Virus record (IMG/VR): IMGVR_UViG_3300032242_001451
Span: 1-40,686 of that record
Length of the DNA: 40,686 nt
Direction: 5' to 3' (one strand)
Origin: a virus
Positions 20,084-30,941 of the stretch are shown piece after piece. The stretch's first letter is position 1. Each line of letters begins with the position of its first letter. A program made the translations under genes and the position numbers. Under the pieces are notes generated by a model. It made no database searches. It saw only the letters and a list, made by a program, of their open reading frames with translations, and had not been told where the DNA came from.

Positions 20084-22003
20084 ATGCCCGTTTCTTTCGA
20101 TGACGATAAGGCCGCTGGTCAGATTGTCACCATGTATCAGGAGCGTCGCTCCCAGCGTAGCGGGCAGTTCCGCCGTATGCAGGAAATCCGTGACCACTAT
20201 AATGGTGATGTAATTGTTCCACTGCCTGAGTTAGACGAAGCAGAGAAGCCCGCAATCCCTAACTTAATTGCTCAAGGTATTGATGCTTTTGCTATGCGAG
20301 TTGCATCAGTTCTTCCAGACATTCAGTACCCTTCACTTCGCCCTGGTATTCAAACTGCCGACAACCGTGCCCGTGACCGTCGCCTAGCCAACATTGGTTG
20401 GTGGGACATGAACCGCATGGGAACTAAAGTTCGCCGCCGTGCTCGCCACCTTACTGCTTATGGTATGAGTGCGGTATCACTATCGCCTGTGTCCCTTGAC
20501 CCAAGCGACCAGCGCCAGATTCCTCACTGGCGTGTACGTAACCCATTGGCTACTTTCCCATCGCCAATGATTGACCCAGACAACATGGAGCCACAGGACT
20601 GTATCTTTGCAGACCGTCGCCCACTTGGATGGATGAAACAATACTACCCAGCACAAACTTCTATTCTCTATAGGGGTGACAAGAACGACACTGACATGTT
20701 TGAGATTCTTGAATACCTTGACGCTTACGAAACAGTACTTGTAGCCGTTGGTGCTGAAAAGCCAAGGACTCACGATTTCCGTGACGAAACTGGTAAGGGT
20801 ATTGCTACTCACATTATTCTTGAACGCATCCCTAACCGTTCTGAAATTTGCCCTGTTGTAATTGCTGGACGCATTACACTTGACCGTTTGCAAGGCCAGT
20901 TCGACCAAATGCTTGGCATGTACCAACGTGAAGCCAAGTTGGACGCACTTAACACTATTGCAGTATTCCGCAACGTATTCCCAGACGAATGGGTTGTATC
21001 ACCTGCAAACGCACCAACCTCACCACGTATTGTGCAAGAGGCTGATGGTAAGCAAGGTATTCGAGGAATTCTGGACAAGGGTCAAATTCAGATTGTTCAC
21101 CCACAGCAGACACAAGATGCACAGATGGCCCTTGACCGTCTAGAGCGTTCACAACGTCTTACTGGTGGAATCCCTGCAGAGTTCGGTGGAGAATCCGGTT
21201 CTAACATTCGTACTGCTCGCCGTGGTGCTTCAGTACTTTCTAGTGCTGTAGACATGCCATTGCAGGAATACCAAGAAATTTTCTCACAGTCAATGGAACT
21301 AGAAAACGTTCGTGCTGTCCGTATTATGAAAGCATACTATGGCTCAAAGCCTTCTATGTTCTTTATGGGTGGCGATGGCAAGGTGGTCAGCGAAGATTAC
21401 AAGCCAAACGAAACATTTGACACACACTTTGGATATGTTAAGTACCCAATGCCAGGTTCAGACATTAACGCCATGATTGTTTCAATTGGTCAGCGTGTAG
21501 GTATGGGAATTATGTCTAACGAAACAGCCCGTACTATGGACCCAGCAATTGAGGACCCAGCGTTGGAAGCAGACCGTGTAGAAATCGAAGGACTTCGCAA
21601 AGCACTTCTAACAGGACTTGAACAACAGGCTTCACAAGGCTCGCTTGACCCAAGCATTATTGCTAGAATCGCTAAGATGAAAGCACAACGACACGTAACA
21701 CTTGAAGATGCGGTTGCAAAAATTCACGAAGAAATGCAACAGGAACAAGCCGAGAAAGCACAGGCAATGCAACAGCAACAGCCTGGTGAAACTCCAGGGC
21801 CAGAAGCACAACCAGGAATGGCTGTATCACCAGACAACCCAATGCAAGGTGGAGCACCAGCCGGACCTGCGGGGCAACCAAGTTTGCAAGACCTTATTTC
21901 ACAACTTCACGGCGGAGGAGCACCAGGAGCGGGAGCACCCCCTATGGGTGGCCTAGCACCAGCCGTGGCACAAGCACCAGCACCAGCACCAGCAGGAGTG
22001 TAA
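20084..22003 (+). CDS. Portal protein
   Basis: The 639-residue protein follows terminase, has helical N-terminal parts (RRMQEIRDHYNGDV), a core with AYGMSAVSLSPVSLD and WRVRNPLATFPSPMID, and an alpha-helical stem region, matching the layout of phage portals in the P22/N4-like size class. A segment SGSNIRTARRGASVLSSAVD resembles the conserved portal loop region. The last 90 residues are Gln/Pro/Ala/Gly repeats (PAPAPAG), likely a flexible tail inside the capsid. GAGG is seven bases before the start. The dodecameric ring role follows from position and size. Confidence 0.85.
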   Translation: MPVSFDDDKAAGQIVTMYQERRSQRSGQFRRMQEIRDHYNGDVIVPLPELDEAEKPAIPNLIAQGIDAFAMRVASVLPDIQYPSLRPGIQTADNRARDRRLANIGWWDMNRMGTKVRRRARHLTAYGMSAVSLSPVSLDPSDQRQIPHWRVRNPLATFPSPMIDPDNMEPQDCIFADRRPLGWMKQYYPAQTSILYRGDKNDTDMFEILEYLDAYETVLVAVGAEKPRTHDFRDETGKGIATHIILERIPNRSEICPVVIAGRITLDRLQGQFDQMLGMYQREAKLDALNTIAVFRNVFPDEWVVSPANAPTSPRIVQEADGKQGIRGILDKGQIQIVHPQQTQDAQMALDRLERSQRLTGGIPAEFGGESGSNIRTARRGASVLSSAVDMPLQEYQEIFSQSMELENVRAVRIMKAYYGSKPSMFFMGGDGKVVSEDYKPNETFDTHFGYVKYPMPGSDINAMIVSIGQRVGMGIMSNETARTMDPAIEDPALEADRVEIEGLRKALLTGLEQQASQGSLDPSIIARIAKMKAQRHVTLEDAVAKIHEEMQQEQAEKAQAMQQQQPGETPGPEAQPGMAVSPDNPMQGGAPAGPAGQPSLQDLISQLHGGGAPGAGAPPMGGLAPAVAQAPAPAPAGV

Positions 22004-22006
22004 TAA

Positions 22007-22429
22007 ATGCCAAGAGGTAGAGGCGGAGCACGCCAAGGAACACCAGGCACAGCCTATGGAAATCGTACAGATTTAAATATGCCTATCTCTACTGTACCGA
22101 ATCAAGAGTACGGTAAAGCCACACAACAGCAAGAAGCGCAAAGGGCTGTACCTATGGCAGCATCACCAACGCCTACATCTCAAGCAGCACCTGCTGCGCC
22201 TGCGGGACAACCACTACCAAAGCCAGGTTCTGTAGATGTATTTGGAAAAACACAACGTCCACAAGAACCAGTAACTGCTGGTGTGCCTTTTGGGCCTGGA
22301 CCTGGACCTGAAATAATGTCAGCGCAGCCTATTAAAATGAGCCAAACACTTTCTTCATTATCACAAGGTCAAGCACCTTCAGCAATGATTGACAACATAG
22401 CATCAATGGCACGTTTGATGGGCATTTAA
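22007..22429 (+). CDS. 140-residue Pro/Ala/Gln-rich virion-associated protein
   Basis: The protein starts MPRGRGGARQGTPGTAYGNR with a basic, disordered N-terminus, is rich in Pro, Ala and Gln, and ends in a possible helix (APSAMIDNIASMARLMGI). AGGAG precedes the start. The low complexity continues the style of the portal tail. It may be a packaged or scaffold-like factor; the sequence gives no more. Confidence 0.5.
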   Translation: MPRGRGGARQGTPGTAYGNRTDLNMPISTVPNQEYGKATQQQEAQRAVPMAASPTPTSQAAPAAPAGQPLPKPGSVDVFGKTQRPQEPVTAGVPFGPGPGPEIMSAQPIKMSQTLSSLSQGQAPSAMIDNIASMARLMGI

Positions 22430-25400
22430 TGGAACCAATAGCACCAACACCTAATCCTGTAAATGTAGCAAATGACCCAATTGTCAAAGCCGCAGAAATG
22501 GTTAAGGCTAATCCTTCACTACTTGCCGCACCTAAAGCCATTCTTCCATTAGCGAACACATCTGATATTCCAGGCACAACACTTGGACATGCAACTACTG
22601 CGTTAAGTGTCTTGGGTCAATTAAAACCTACAACACACGTTGTTGATACTAATAGTTCGGTTTCTATTGTTCACCCTGATGGAACAACTTCTTCGCCTGT
22701 AACAAATACAAAACAACAAATAAACGCTGTTACTCCACCTACAACAACCACAACACAGCCAGCACCAAAGGTAGTCAATGGTGTTGTTGTGCTTCCACAA
22801 AAACAACAAGGTGGTTGGTTGCATGGATTTGAACATGATTTTGATGTTGTTCGTCACGGTGTAGCCGGAGCAGCAAATGGTGTTGTTACTGGTGCAACTG
22901 ATTTAGCATGGTCACTTACTGATGCAATAAAGCGTGTTGGTATTACAGCAGCAGAATTAGGAACCCTTGGCCTTGCAGGTGATAAAGGTTTTGGCTTTTC
23001 TCACATGTTTTCAAATTTGGCAGATGCTGAAAATTCAATAACAAACACTGCACTTACTCCAGTTAACCTTGTTAACCCTTGGAGTGATAAAAACATTATT
23101 TATTCTTTAGGACATTTAGGTGCTGCATTTATGACAAATGTAAAACTTAAAGGTTTTGGATACGCTATTGGAAATCTTATACCTTTAGCAGTAGCGGCAG
23201 TAGCATCTGAAGGTGCTCTTGCTGGTGTTGGACTTGTTGGTGAAAGTGCAGCAGCAGCAGACTTGTCTACCGTAGAAACATTAACGGCTAGAGCGGCATC
23301 AGGTAAAACATTGACTACAACGGATTTAACACGATTGGCAAAAGCCACTGAACGTGTATCTCAACGTGCGGCAATGGATTCTCGTGAAGCAACAGTTGAA
23401 GATGGTCTTTCTAAACTTCAATCGTGGGCAAATGACCGACGTGCAACAATGCGTGATGCAATTACTAACGCAGGCATTGGTGACCTTGGTATTGGAACAC
23501 CACTTAAAATTCTATTAAAAGTTGCAGATAAAATTAGTGCACCAGGACGCAGTGTTACAAACAACCTTATGGATGCTCTTGCTAATTACAGCCAACAAAG
23601 GGACCCTTATTCAAAACTAGTTTGGGAATTAACAGCAAATGGTGACGTATGGGACCATAACGGTAACCACACAAGTTTTGGAAAAGGTATTGACGATTTA
23701 ATGGGTATTGACCCTAACGGTTTATGGGGTTCTGTCATTGCAGGTTCTGGAGACTTTTATACAAAATGGCTTGCTGCTGACCCATTTGGAGCGGCTGGAA
23801 AAATAACTGCCCAAGCACGTACCGCTGAAGGTCTTGGCGGTATCTTAGGTAAATGGTTTGATGGAACAAGAATTACAAGTTTTTCAGACCTTTTGGATAA
23901 ATTATCTAAATACCCAAAAATGCGTCGCACCGTTACTTTTTTAGCAAATCACAGTTCTTCTGAAATTGCTGGAAGATTTGGAGATACTTTTAGTAAGGCA
24001 CAAAGAGACATGCTTGGTGCCGCAAAGAGCGAAGATGAAGTAGTTAACCTTCTAGGTCAATGGGCTGATGCTCACCAACTGGCAAAAGAAACTGTTCCTA
24101 CAATGACTGTTGGAAATTTGGTTGGTGCAAAAGTAAAAGACGGTCTTAGCCTGCTTCGTGGTCCTGAAGGATTTATTGCTCAAGGTGTTAAAGCCATTCG
24201 TGAAAATATTGGAACGTTTAGAAGTGCTGGCATTGACCCACTTCCTAAAACTGGCTCAGAAGTTCTTGACCCCAACATTGACCAAATTGTAGAAACAACA
24301 AGACTTAGATGGTTGCGTAGGGCTTTTAATAAAGAACCTCTTTGGACAGACCCTGTTACATACAAACAAGAAACAAAAGAAATTAATCTTCTTCGTCCCG
24401 AAAGCGCAATTAAAGGTATTCTTCAGCGCCTTCAAAACTTTAATGTTTCTAGAGCCTTTAGAAGTCAAATGGGCAATGAACTGTACGATGCAGTTAACAA
24501 TCCAAATGAATTTAAAATTGTTGCCAAAAACGCTTACAGCCTTATTCCACATTCAATTCTTCAATCTGGTCTAGACAACCACGCTTTGTCTACATTCCGT
24601 GAACCAGTTAAAAAGTTTATGAATGACCAACTTGAAAAGATGGTTGCATCAGACCAAGGTTCGGCAACTGCTGCAATTGTTGCAGGAAGAAATTCTAGAA
24701 TTTATGAAAGTGTTATAAATAAGGCTGGGATGGCAAGACACGATGCTATTGGCTTTACTGAAGTTGGTGGGATAACCCTGCCTAATGAATACAACCTACG
24801 CATGCTTGGCACTGAAATAGAAAACATAATTAAGAATCAAATACCAACAAGCCTTATTCGTGAAAACGACATGATTCTTATGAGCAAAGAAGAACTTAGC
24901 AAATTGGCTGAGTTTAGTAATGCATCTCTTGAAGGCGTAACTGATGCCGTAAAAAATTCAAAAACTTTAGAAAATCTAAAAGTTTCTGATTCTCCAGAAT
25001 TTAAAGATGGATATTCTTCTGCTCGACTAGAAGTTCTAAATCTTATAGAAGAAGCATTAAGAAACTCTAAAGAGTTTACCCCAGGAAAATTTGATATTTA
25101 CAGCAAAGACTCAATTGCTTTAGTAGATGCTTTTGATTCTTTAAGAAATAAATACATAAGTTTAAAAAACATTAGTGTTGTTCATGATGCATTTAAACTT
25201 GGTGAAGTTTCTGGTGAAATTGCTGACCCAGCATTTGTTCAGCAACTAGAAACAAAAATTCTTCCTAATGAATTTGTACGTACATTGTCAGACCTTAAAG
25301 ACAATTTGCCCATTCGACTCAAGGGAATGATGATGGCATACCAAGATGGTATTCATGAAATCGCTCTTAAATTAGATACACAGGTATTTTCACACGCAGA

Positions 25401-28400
25401 ACTAGAACGTCAAGCAACAGAGTTTTGGAAAAACCGTAGTGTTGATGGCGGCATAGTTAGCGAATCTTTGTCACAAGAATGGGCAAAACAAATTGAAGAT
25501 TTGCAAAAGCGAAACGGAAACTTTTCATCAGTTCACCACGACATAGCAGACTCACTATCTGTATTCTTAAACCAAACATGGAATCGCCTTTGCCTCTTTA
25601 CAGGTAACTGGGCATTTCACATTTTTGGTGGAGAAGAAATGCTCTCTGTTGCTCGTTATGGTGTAAAACCTTTGGGAGTTGCATCTATTATTAACTCTTA
25701 CGTTAAACACTCATTGGGCTATGGTCGTCTTGGTGATGACATAGAACAACGAATGATTGTTAAAATGCGTCAACGTATTGAACAAATGCGTCTTTTAAAA
25801 ACAGACAAATCAGAAATTACTGTTTTTAACGAAAATGAATTTCAAAAGTCAAACCTTAATGCAATGGGTAAAGCAATTGGTGCGGCTTTGTATGGTATAG
25901 ACAATATTCTAAAAGGTTCACGTGACATTGTTGGTGGAACAATTCTTGGTTTTCAAAACTCATTGCTTGAAAAAATGTATCAAGAAGAAAACTACAGAAA
26001 TCTCATTGACGATACTGTTGCTTTAATGGAAGCAACTGACGCTCACCTACCAAGTGCCATTGAAGGTACTCACGGTGGTATTACTGAAGGTGACGTTATT
26101 GACTATCACAAGAGTAGACTTACTTTAGGTTTTGGTAAAGATGGTTCTCCTGTACTTGGTCATGGTTACCCAGCACATTACTTTGAACCACACAGCATGA
26201 CTACTCACCCTGACAACTTTGGTGGTGCTGTTCACCAATCACTTTTGCGTGTAGGAAAAGACTATTTAAAAAAACCAACAGTTGCAGACCTTGCCGAATT
26301 AGTTCTTGCAAAGGGCAAAGAGATTCTAAAATCAGAAGGCAAAAGCATTTCTGGTCTTACCGATAAAGAAATAATGGCAAAAGCAGCAAACGCTTTTAAA
26401 TTTGATGACTTGGCTAAATCTAGTAGTCCGCTTGTTAGGTCTGCTTACGATAGAGAATTGCCCGAAGAACAAAAATTAATATTTGGCCGTCAACAAGACA
26501 GACTTCCAGATGGCGCTCAAAACAAAGAACCAGGAATGAACAACGCAAAGGGTGACCACGCACTTGCACTTGTTAATGATGTTCTAGGCCACTTTACGGG
26601 TAGCGAACTTTCTGACGTTATTCACACTAATTGGCTTCACGATGTTTGGAAAGAGCAAGTACCTATTGCTCAACAAATTCTTAAAGACCTTGCTGCAATG
26701 CCAGAAAAAGACCGCCCAGTTAATATCCCTAACCGTGTCATGGTTCCTTATCGTGACCTTCAAGGTGTTTTTAAAGGCGGCTCATCACTTGGTTTTGTTG
26801 GACGAATTGCTGACTATGGATTTGAACATGTCCTAGGTCGTCTTGTAAACACATTAAACCGTGAGCCAGCAATGATTCTTTCTAATCACTTTGCAATGAA
26901 CCAGTACCGTGACTTAGTGGCACGTGGCATTATTCCAGAGGACATTGCTCGTGCAAGGTCTATGGAAGAAGCAGCCGTTAGCATGAAAAAGTTTATTCAC
27001 AATCCGCTGGACAAAACTCAATGGGAAAAGAACGCACGTTTAACAATGCCGTTCTGGTTTGCTAAGAACCAAGCATTGCGACGTGTATTCCGTTTGTTCT
27101 CTGACAACCCAGGTGCAGGGTACCGTTATGTTAAAGCAATGATTGGTTTGTCTCAAACAATCTACACAGAAAAAAATAGCATTACAGGAAAACTGTCTGC
27201 TTGGATTCCAGCATCTCAGTATCTTGTTTCTCCAATGATTGACCTCATTGGTTTACCTGCAAATCTATTCCAGATTGGTGCTGACATTACCCTTGGTTCA
27301 ATTGCAACAATGGACCCAATAGGAAACACGCCTACCGTTGGTGGTGTTGTTGGGACCGTAGCACGACCTGAGTTTGGACCGCTTGTTGAACTTCCGCTTG
27401 AAGCACTTTCTGGAATCTTTGGATTGCTTCACATGGGCTGGGGCAAAAACTTAGTCAAGACTGTTGACCCAAATACACAATACGGTATTCTTTCAACACT
27501 TCAACCTAACCCTGCTATTAACGCTTTGTTGACCGGAACTGTTTACAGCATTGCTGGCGGTAGCGGTCTTGAGCCATTGCAGAACTCTATGGTCGCATCA
27601 TTTACTAATAGTGCACTAAAAACAATTCTTGAAAACGAATTAGAAAAAAACATTGTTTACGTAGAAAAGAACTTTGCTGCTGACATTGCGGCACAGGATG
27701 CATCAAACCGAGAAGGTTGGATTTCTGCAAAAGCAAACGCAATGATGGCTGCTGAATGGAGTCAGGTTTCATACTCACAAAAGCAAATTGACAATGCAAT
27801 TGCTATTGGTGGAAGCATGGCCGTTTCCCAGGCTTTAGTTGATGTTTTGTTTCCTGGAAAAGCAACTGTTACAAGTGTCTTAGACAAGTCTGCAGATTAC
27901 AAAAAGTTTGCTGCTTTGTACTCTGACAAGGTAATGCCTGACGGAACTCCTCAGTACAGCAAGATGGAAATACTAAACATGTACCTTCACAAGAACCCAG
28001 CGTTCTTTGTTTGGACACTTCCGTCAACACAGCAATTAGGTTCTCTATACCCTGACAGCAAGCAATTTGTTGATTGGGCAACTAAATACCCAGATGTATT
28101 TAACACCTGGAAAAATGGACCATCGCTTTTGTTTAACCCTACAGGAAAATTTGACTTGGCTTCTATAAGCCTACAAACCACCTTTGGCCTTCGTGAAGCA
28201 AATACCCCACAAGAAGTTGTGGATGCCTACCTGGTTCAATCTGGAAAACTGTACATCAATGACGTAATTAATGCTAAGTACCCAAACTGGAAATTTGGTA
28301 CACCTGGATACAGTTCAAGAGAAGCCAAGGAAAGAAAAGATGAAATATCTTCTTACCTATCTAGCAACCGTGTTTACAGCAATTACCAGAGTTACACAAA

Positions 28401-28728
28401 TGATGACTTCTACACAGGACAATCAATTAAAGAACTTGGTGAAATGGTTAGTTCACCAAAAGTTCCTGATGATATGTTTGGTGGAAAAGCCGCCCGTGCT
28501 GAATGGGTAAACATGTTACAAATGTATAACGATGAGGCCGCTAAAATTAATAGTAGTATTGCGCCTACACGGGTTACCACTGGACAACGTTACAACTGGG
28601 CAGACAAATGTGCAAAGATTGCTGACTCCGAAGTTGACCCTACTAGTGGCGTAAAGTTAACACCTGCTCAGATTAACTTCTGGAAAGTAACCGCTCCTTA
28701 CCTACCAACAATCCCTGTACCCAAATAA
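22429..28728 (+). CDS. 2,099-residue probable internal ejection protein
   Basis: This gene fills 15% of the genome. It begins with a Thr/Pro/Val-rich disordered part (to about residue 130), then a hydrophobic Gly/Ala-rich region (about 155-300, with LGHLGAAFMTNVKLKGFGYA and IGNLIPLAVAAVASEGALAG), and a long helical centre with scattered charged helices. Near 1480-1640 there are segments such as NREPAMILSNHFAMNQYRDL and WEKNARLTMPFWFAKNQALR. The C-terminal part is soluble. It has no tape-measure-style coiled coil along its length. Its place between portal and capsid genes matches giant internal proteins of podoviruses that leave the head with the DNA. No transglycosylase or polymerase motif was found by eye. 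Base use is more AT-rich than in neighbours, mainly in the middle. Confidence 0.6.
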   Translation: MEPIAPTPNPVNVANDPIVKAAEMVKANPSLLAAPKAILPLANTSDIPGTTLGHATTALSVLGQLKPTTHVVDTNSSVSIVHPDGTTSSPVTNTKQQINAVTPPTTTTTQPAPKVVNGVVVLPQKQQGGWLHGFEHDFDVVRHGVAGAANGVVTGATDLAWSLTDAIKRVGITAAELGTLGLAGDKGFGFSHMFSNLADAENSITNTALTPVNLVNPWSDKNIIYSLGHLGAAFMTNVKLKGFGYAIGNLIPLAVAAVASEGALAGVGLVGESAAAADLSTVETLTARAASGKTLTTTDLTRLAKATERVSQRAAMDSREATVEDGLSKLQSWANDRRATMRDAITNAGIGDLGIGTPLKILLKVADKISAPGRSVTNNLMDALANYSQQRDPYSKLVWELTANGDVWDHNGNHTSFGKGIDDLMGIDPNGLWGSVIAGSGDFYTKWLAADPFGAAGKITAQARTAEGLGGILGKWFDGTRITSFSDLLDKLSKYPKMRRTVTFLANHSSSEIAGRFGDTFSKAQRDMLGAAKSEDEVVNLLGQWADAHQLAKETVPTMTVGNLVGAKVKDGLSLLRGPEGFIAQGVKAIRENIGTFRSAGIDPLPKTGSEVLDPNIDQIVETTRLRWLRRAFNKEPLWTDPVTYKQETKEINLLRPESAIKGILQRLQNFNVSRAFRSQMGNELYDAVNNPNEFKIVAKNAYSLIPHSILQSGLDNHALSTFREPVKKFMNDQLEKMVASDQGSATAAIVAGRNSRIYESVINKAGMARHDAIGFTEVGGITLPNEYNLRMLGTEIENIIKNQIPTSLIRENDMILMSKEELSKLAEFSNASLEGVTDAVKNSKTLENLKVSDSPEFKDGYSSARLEVLNLIEEALRNSKEFTPGKFDIYSKDSIALVDAFDSLRNKYISLKNISVVHDAFKLGEVSGEIADPAFVQQLETKILPNEFVRTLSDLKDNLPIRLKGMMMAYQDGIHEIALKLDTQVFSHAELERQATEFWKNRSVDGGIVSESLSQEWAKQIEDLQKRNGNFSSVHHDIADSLSVFLNQTWNRLCLFTGNWAFHIFGGEEMLSVARYGVKPLGVASIINSYVKHSLGYGRLGDDIEQRMIVKMRQRIEQMRLLKTDKSEITVFNENEFQKSNLNAMGKAIGAALYGIDNILKGSRDIVGGTILGFQNSLLEKMYQEENYRNLIDDTVALMEATDAHLPSAIEGTHGGITEGDVIDYHKSRLTLGFGKDGSPVLGHGYPAHYFEPHSMTTHPDNFGGAVHQSLLRVGKDYLKKPTVADLAELVLAKGKEILKSEGKSISGLTDKEIMAKAANAFKFDDLAKSSSPLVRSAYDRELPEEQKLIFGRQQDRLPDGAQNKEPGMNNAKGDHALALVNDVLGHFTGSELSDVIHTNWLHDVWKEQVPIAQQILKDLAAMPEKDRPVNIPNRVMVPYRDLQGVFKGGSSLGFVGRIADYGFEHVLGRLVNTLNREPAMILSNHFAMNQYRDLVARGIIPEDIARARSMEEAAVSMKKFIHNPLDKTQWEKNARLTMPFWFAKNQALRRVFRLFSDNPGAGYRYVKAMIGLSQTIYTEKNSITGKLSAWIPASQYLVSPMIDLIGLPANLFQIGADITLGSIATMDPIGNTPTVGGVVGTVARPEFGPLVELPLEALSGIFGLLHMGWGKNLVKTVDPNTQYGILSTLQPNPAINALLTGTVYSIAGGSGLEPLQNSMVASFTNSALKTILENELEKNIVYVEKNFAADIAAQDASNREGWISAKANAMMAAEWSQVSYSQKQIDNAIAIGGSMAVSQALVDVLFPGKATVTSVLDKSADYKKFAALYSDKVMPDGTPQYSKMEILNMYLHKNPAFFVWTLPSTQQLGSLYPDSKQFVDWATKYPDVFNTWKNGPSLLFNPTGKFDLASISLQTTFGLREANTPQEVVDAYLVQSGKLYINDVINAKYPNWKFGTPGYSSREAKERKDEISSYLSSNRVYSNYQSYTNDDFYTGQSIKELGEMVSSPKVPDDMFGGKAARAEWVNMLQMYNDEAAKINSSIAPTRVTTGQRYNWADKCAKIADSEVDPTSGVKLTPAQINFWKVTAPYLPTIPVPK

Positions 28729-28740
28729 TTAGGATAAACA

Positions 28741-29262
28741 ATGTCAAATACAATGGACCAAATGCCAGCATCAAAGCCATCGGAAAAAGTGGCACCGCTT
28801 GAACAGATGAAACAACTTGCTCATGATTACCAGGTTCCAATTTCAGAAGGAACGCTGCAACAGATTGCTGGGACAAAGGGTGGCGATGTTAAGAACAAAC
28901 TGTCTGCGTTTGAAGAATACATTAAAACAACGGCACAGGGTTTGTATCCAACAATGGCAAAGCAAATTGCTGCTGGTATCCCTACTGCATATTTGTTAGA
29001 GCCCTACCGTCACGTAGGTAAGCAAATACTTGGTGAAGATTTTGAACCAGACTTTATTGGTGACAGTCGCCACGCAAAAGCATTAACAGGAAACATTGAC
29101 CCAGCCACCGGACGACCTGCTCCCATGAGCCTTAGCCAATGGGGAGAACACCTTCGTACTGAACCAACCTTGGGCTGGCACAATACCCCCGATGGCCAAC
29201 GTCGAACCAACGAAGTTCTTGAAAACATTCACAAGGCATTTACGGAAGGACCTGCTCAATAA
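28741..29262 (+). CDS. 173-residue probable virion protein
   Basis: MSNTMDQMPASKPSEKVAPL is a flexible start; then helices with VPISEGTLQQIAGT and IKTTAQGLYPTMAKQIAAGI, and a C-terminal part with EPTLGWHNTPDGQRRTNEVL. It is helix-rich and resembles small structural partners of ejection proteins, including a WHNTPDGQ segment similar to those in phage large tail-associated proteins. AGGA precedes the ATG. The next gene overlaps at TAATG. Confidence 0.55.
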   Translation: MSNTMDQMPASKPSEKVAPLEQMKQLAHDYQVPISEGTLQQIAGTKGGDVKNKLSAFEEYIKTTAQGLYPTMAKQIAAGIPTAYLLEPYRHVGKQILGEDFEPDFIGDSRHAKALTGNIDPATGRPAPMSLSQWGEHLRTEPTLGWHNTPDGQRRTNEVLENIHKAFTEGPAQ

Positions 29263-30923
29263 TGGCAAGCACCCCAACAGGCGATTACCTTTGGTATACG
29301 ATACCAAACAAAGACACCAAAAAGATTCCTGCCCCGCCCCCTGGATACATTGCAATTGCGTCATCTGATAAAAGTGTTTACACCTTTGTACCTTCAACTA
29401 CGACTACATATCCGACTTCACCACCTGCAGGAACAAAAGTTGGCAAATACGGAATTGTTGTTGACTCTAAGGGTTCAACCGTAAGCAACCCAACATCCAC
29501 GGTGACACCGCCTTGGCAACAGGGTTCATCAAGTACAAAGCCCGCTACAACAACTAAAGGTTCAACTACTTTAACACAACCAGATTTATCTAGTGGCGCA
29601 TTGACAATGCCTGCTATAACGGCCTTGCAAAACACGGGTCTTATAACCAGAGCACAAGCAACAGCACTTCAGAATCTTGAAATCCCTACTGCTGCTACAG
29701 CATCCTCTACTGGTGTTTACACCATTAGTGGTACTCAACTTATTGGTGCCATTAACTCTCTTACTCAGGCTGAGATAGATGCTGTTCCTGGCCTAAAAGG
29801 ATTAAAAGCATTAACGGTTCAAAGTGCTATTAAATACGCCATTGGTCTTGATGGACCTAATCTTGCTCCTGGTAACACCCTTTCTCAAAGGGCAAGTAAC
29901 GCTGCTTCTTATTTAGGTGGCACTGGCGACCTGGCAAATATTCCTTCACCATCAACAATGAGTGCGTTTGGAAAAGCCCAGGCAACAATAACCAATTTGA
30001 CTGGTGCCAACTCTCCTATAAACGTTGCTCTTAGTAGCACGACTGCTTCACAAAAGTATAACGTTATTGCTAACGTAGACAGCACCTTAGAGTCATGGGG
30101 CATGAATACACTAGCAATGCGTAACTTGGTTCAAAGTTATGCTTCCAAAGGTATTATTAATCAAAACGAAATGCTTGCTGAAATTAGAGGAACCAAAGCA
30201 TACAATGACGCATTTCCTGGTCTTGCTGATTACAACAAAAGCCCTGGTGCAGTACACATGAGCGAATCTCAATACATGTCGTACAGTCAAAGAATTCAAG
30301 ATTCAGCCACACAATATGGCGCACCAATGCCTACCCAGGCTCAAATTGCAACGCTTTTAAATAACCATGTATCAGCGGCAGAATATCAACAGCGTGTAGT
30401 TGACGTTGCTACGGTTGTACAAAACGCTGACCAAAACACCAGAAACATTCTCCAGCAACAATACGGAATTGGTCAACCTGAACTTATGCATTACATGATT
30501 AACGGAAACCTACCTAGCATGCAACGCCAGGTGGCCGGTGCTGAAATTCAGGACTATGCTACCCGTGTTGGCCTTACTGGTCTAAAGCCACAGGGTGCTG
30601 AACAATTGGCTGAGATGGCCCGTTTAACCTCTACTACTGGCAACCAGGCACTTGGTTACGGAGTTAGCCAGATTGAGCAATCATTGCTTAACGCTAGCCG
30701 TGACGTTGGTCTTACCAAAACAGCACCTGGCGCTGGTACCCCAATGGTAAATACAACGCAACTTATTGGTTCTCAACTTGCAGGGTTTGCTGGAACTAGC
30801 CAGCCAGCCGAGCAAGTTCAGGTAGCCCGTGCCGAGCAAGCAGCCGCCGCCCCGTTTGAAAAGGGTGGTGGATTTGTGGAAACTAGCAAGGGAGTAACCG
30901 GAATAGGTTCCGCAAGAACGTAA
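29262..30923 (+). CDS. 553-residue virion protein (possible second ejection protein)
   Basis: The first 130 residues are Thr/Pro/Ser-rich and flexible (TTTTYPTSPPAGTKVG). From about 130 on, the protein is helical and Gln/Ala-rich with YNVIANVDSTLESWGMNTLA and repeated short helices (IATLLNNHVSAAEYQQRVVD). Such Gln/Ala helices fit an internal virion protein that unfolds for ejection. It lies between the giant gene and the scaffold. It ends in a promoter-containing gap. Function is inferred from composition and position. Confidence 0.5.
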   Translation: MASTPTGDYLWYTIPNKDTKKIPAPPPGYIAIASSDKSVYTFVPSTTTTYPTSPPAGTKVGKYGIVVDSKGSTVSNPTSTVTPPWQQGSSSTKPATTTKGSTTLTQPDLSSGALTMPAITALQNTGLITRAQATALQNLEIPTAATASSTGVYTISGTQLIGAINSLTQAEIDAVPGLKGLKALTVQSAIKYAIGLDGPNLAPGNTLSQRASNAASYLGGTGDLANIPSPSTMSAFGKAQATITNLTGANSPINVALSSTTASQKYNVIANVDSTLESWGMNTLAMRNLVQSYASKGIINQNEMLAEIRGTKAYNDAFPGLADYNKSPGAVHMSESQYMSYSQRIQDSATQYGAPMPTQAQIATLLNNHVSAAEYQQRVVDVATVVQNADQNTRNILQQQYGIGQPELMHYMINGNLPSMQRQVAGAEIQDYATRVGLTGLKPQGAEQLAEMARLTSTTGNQALGYGVSQIEQSLLNASRDVGLTKTAPGAGTPMVNTTQLIGSQLAGFAGTSQPAEQVQVARAEQAAAAPFEKGGGFVETSKGVTGIGSART

Positions 30924-30941
30924 CATTTAAGCCAGTAATGG

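Noticed and set aside
22429-28728. Tape-measure protein
   Set aside because: It is encoded before the scaffold and capsid, not between tail genes, and lacks a continuous coiled coil.
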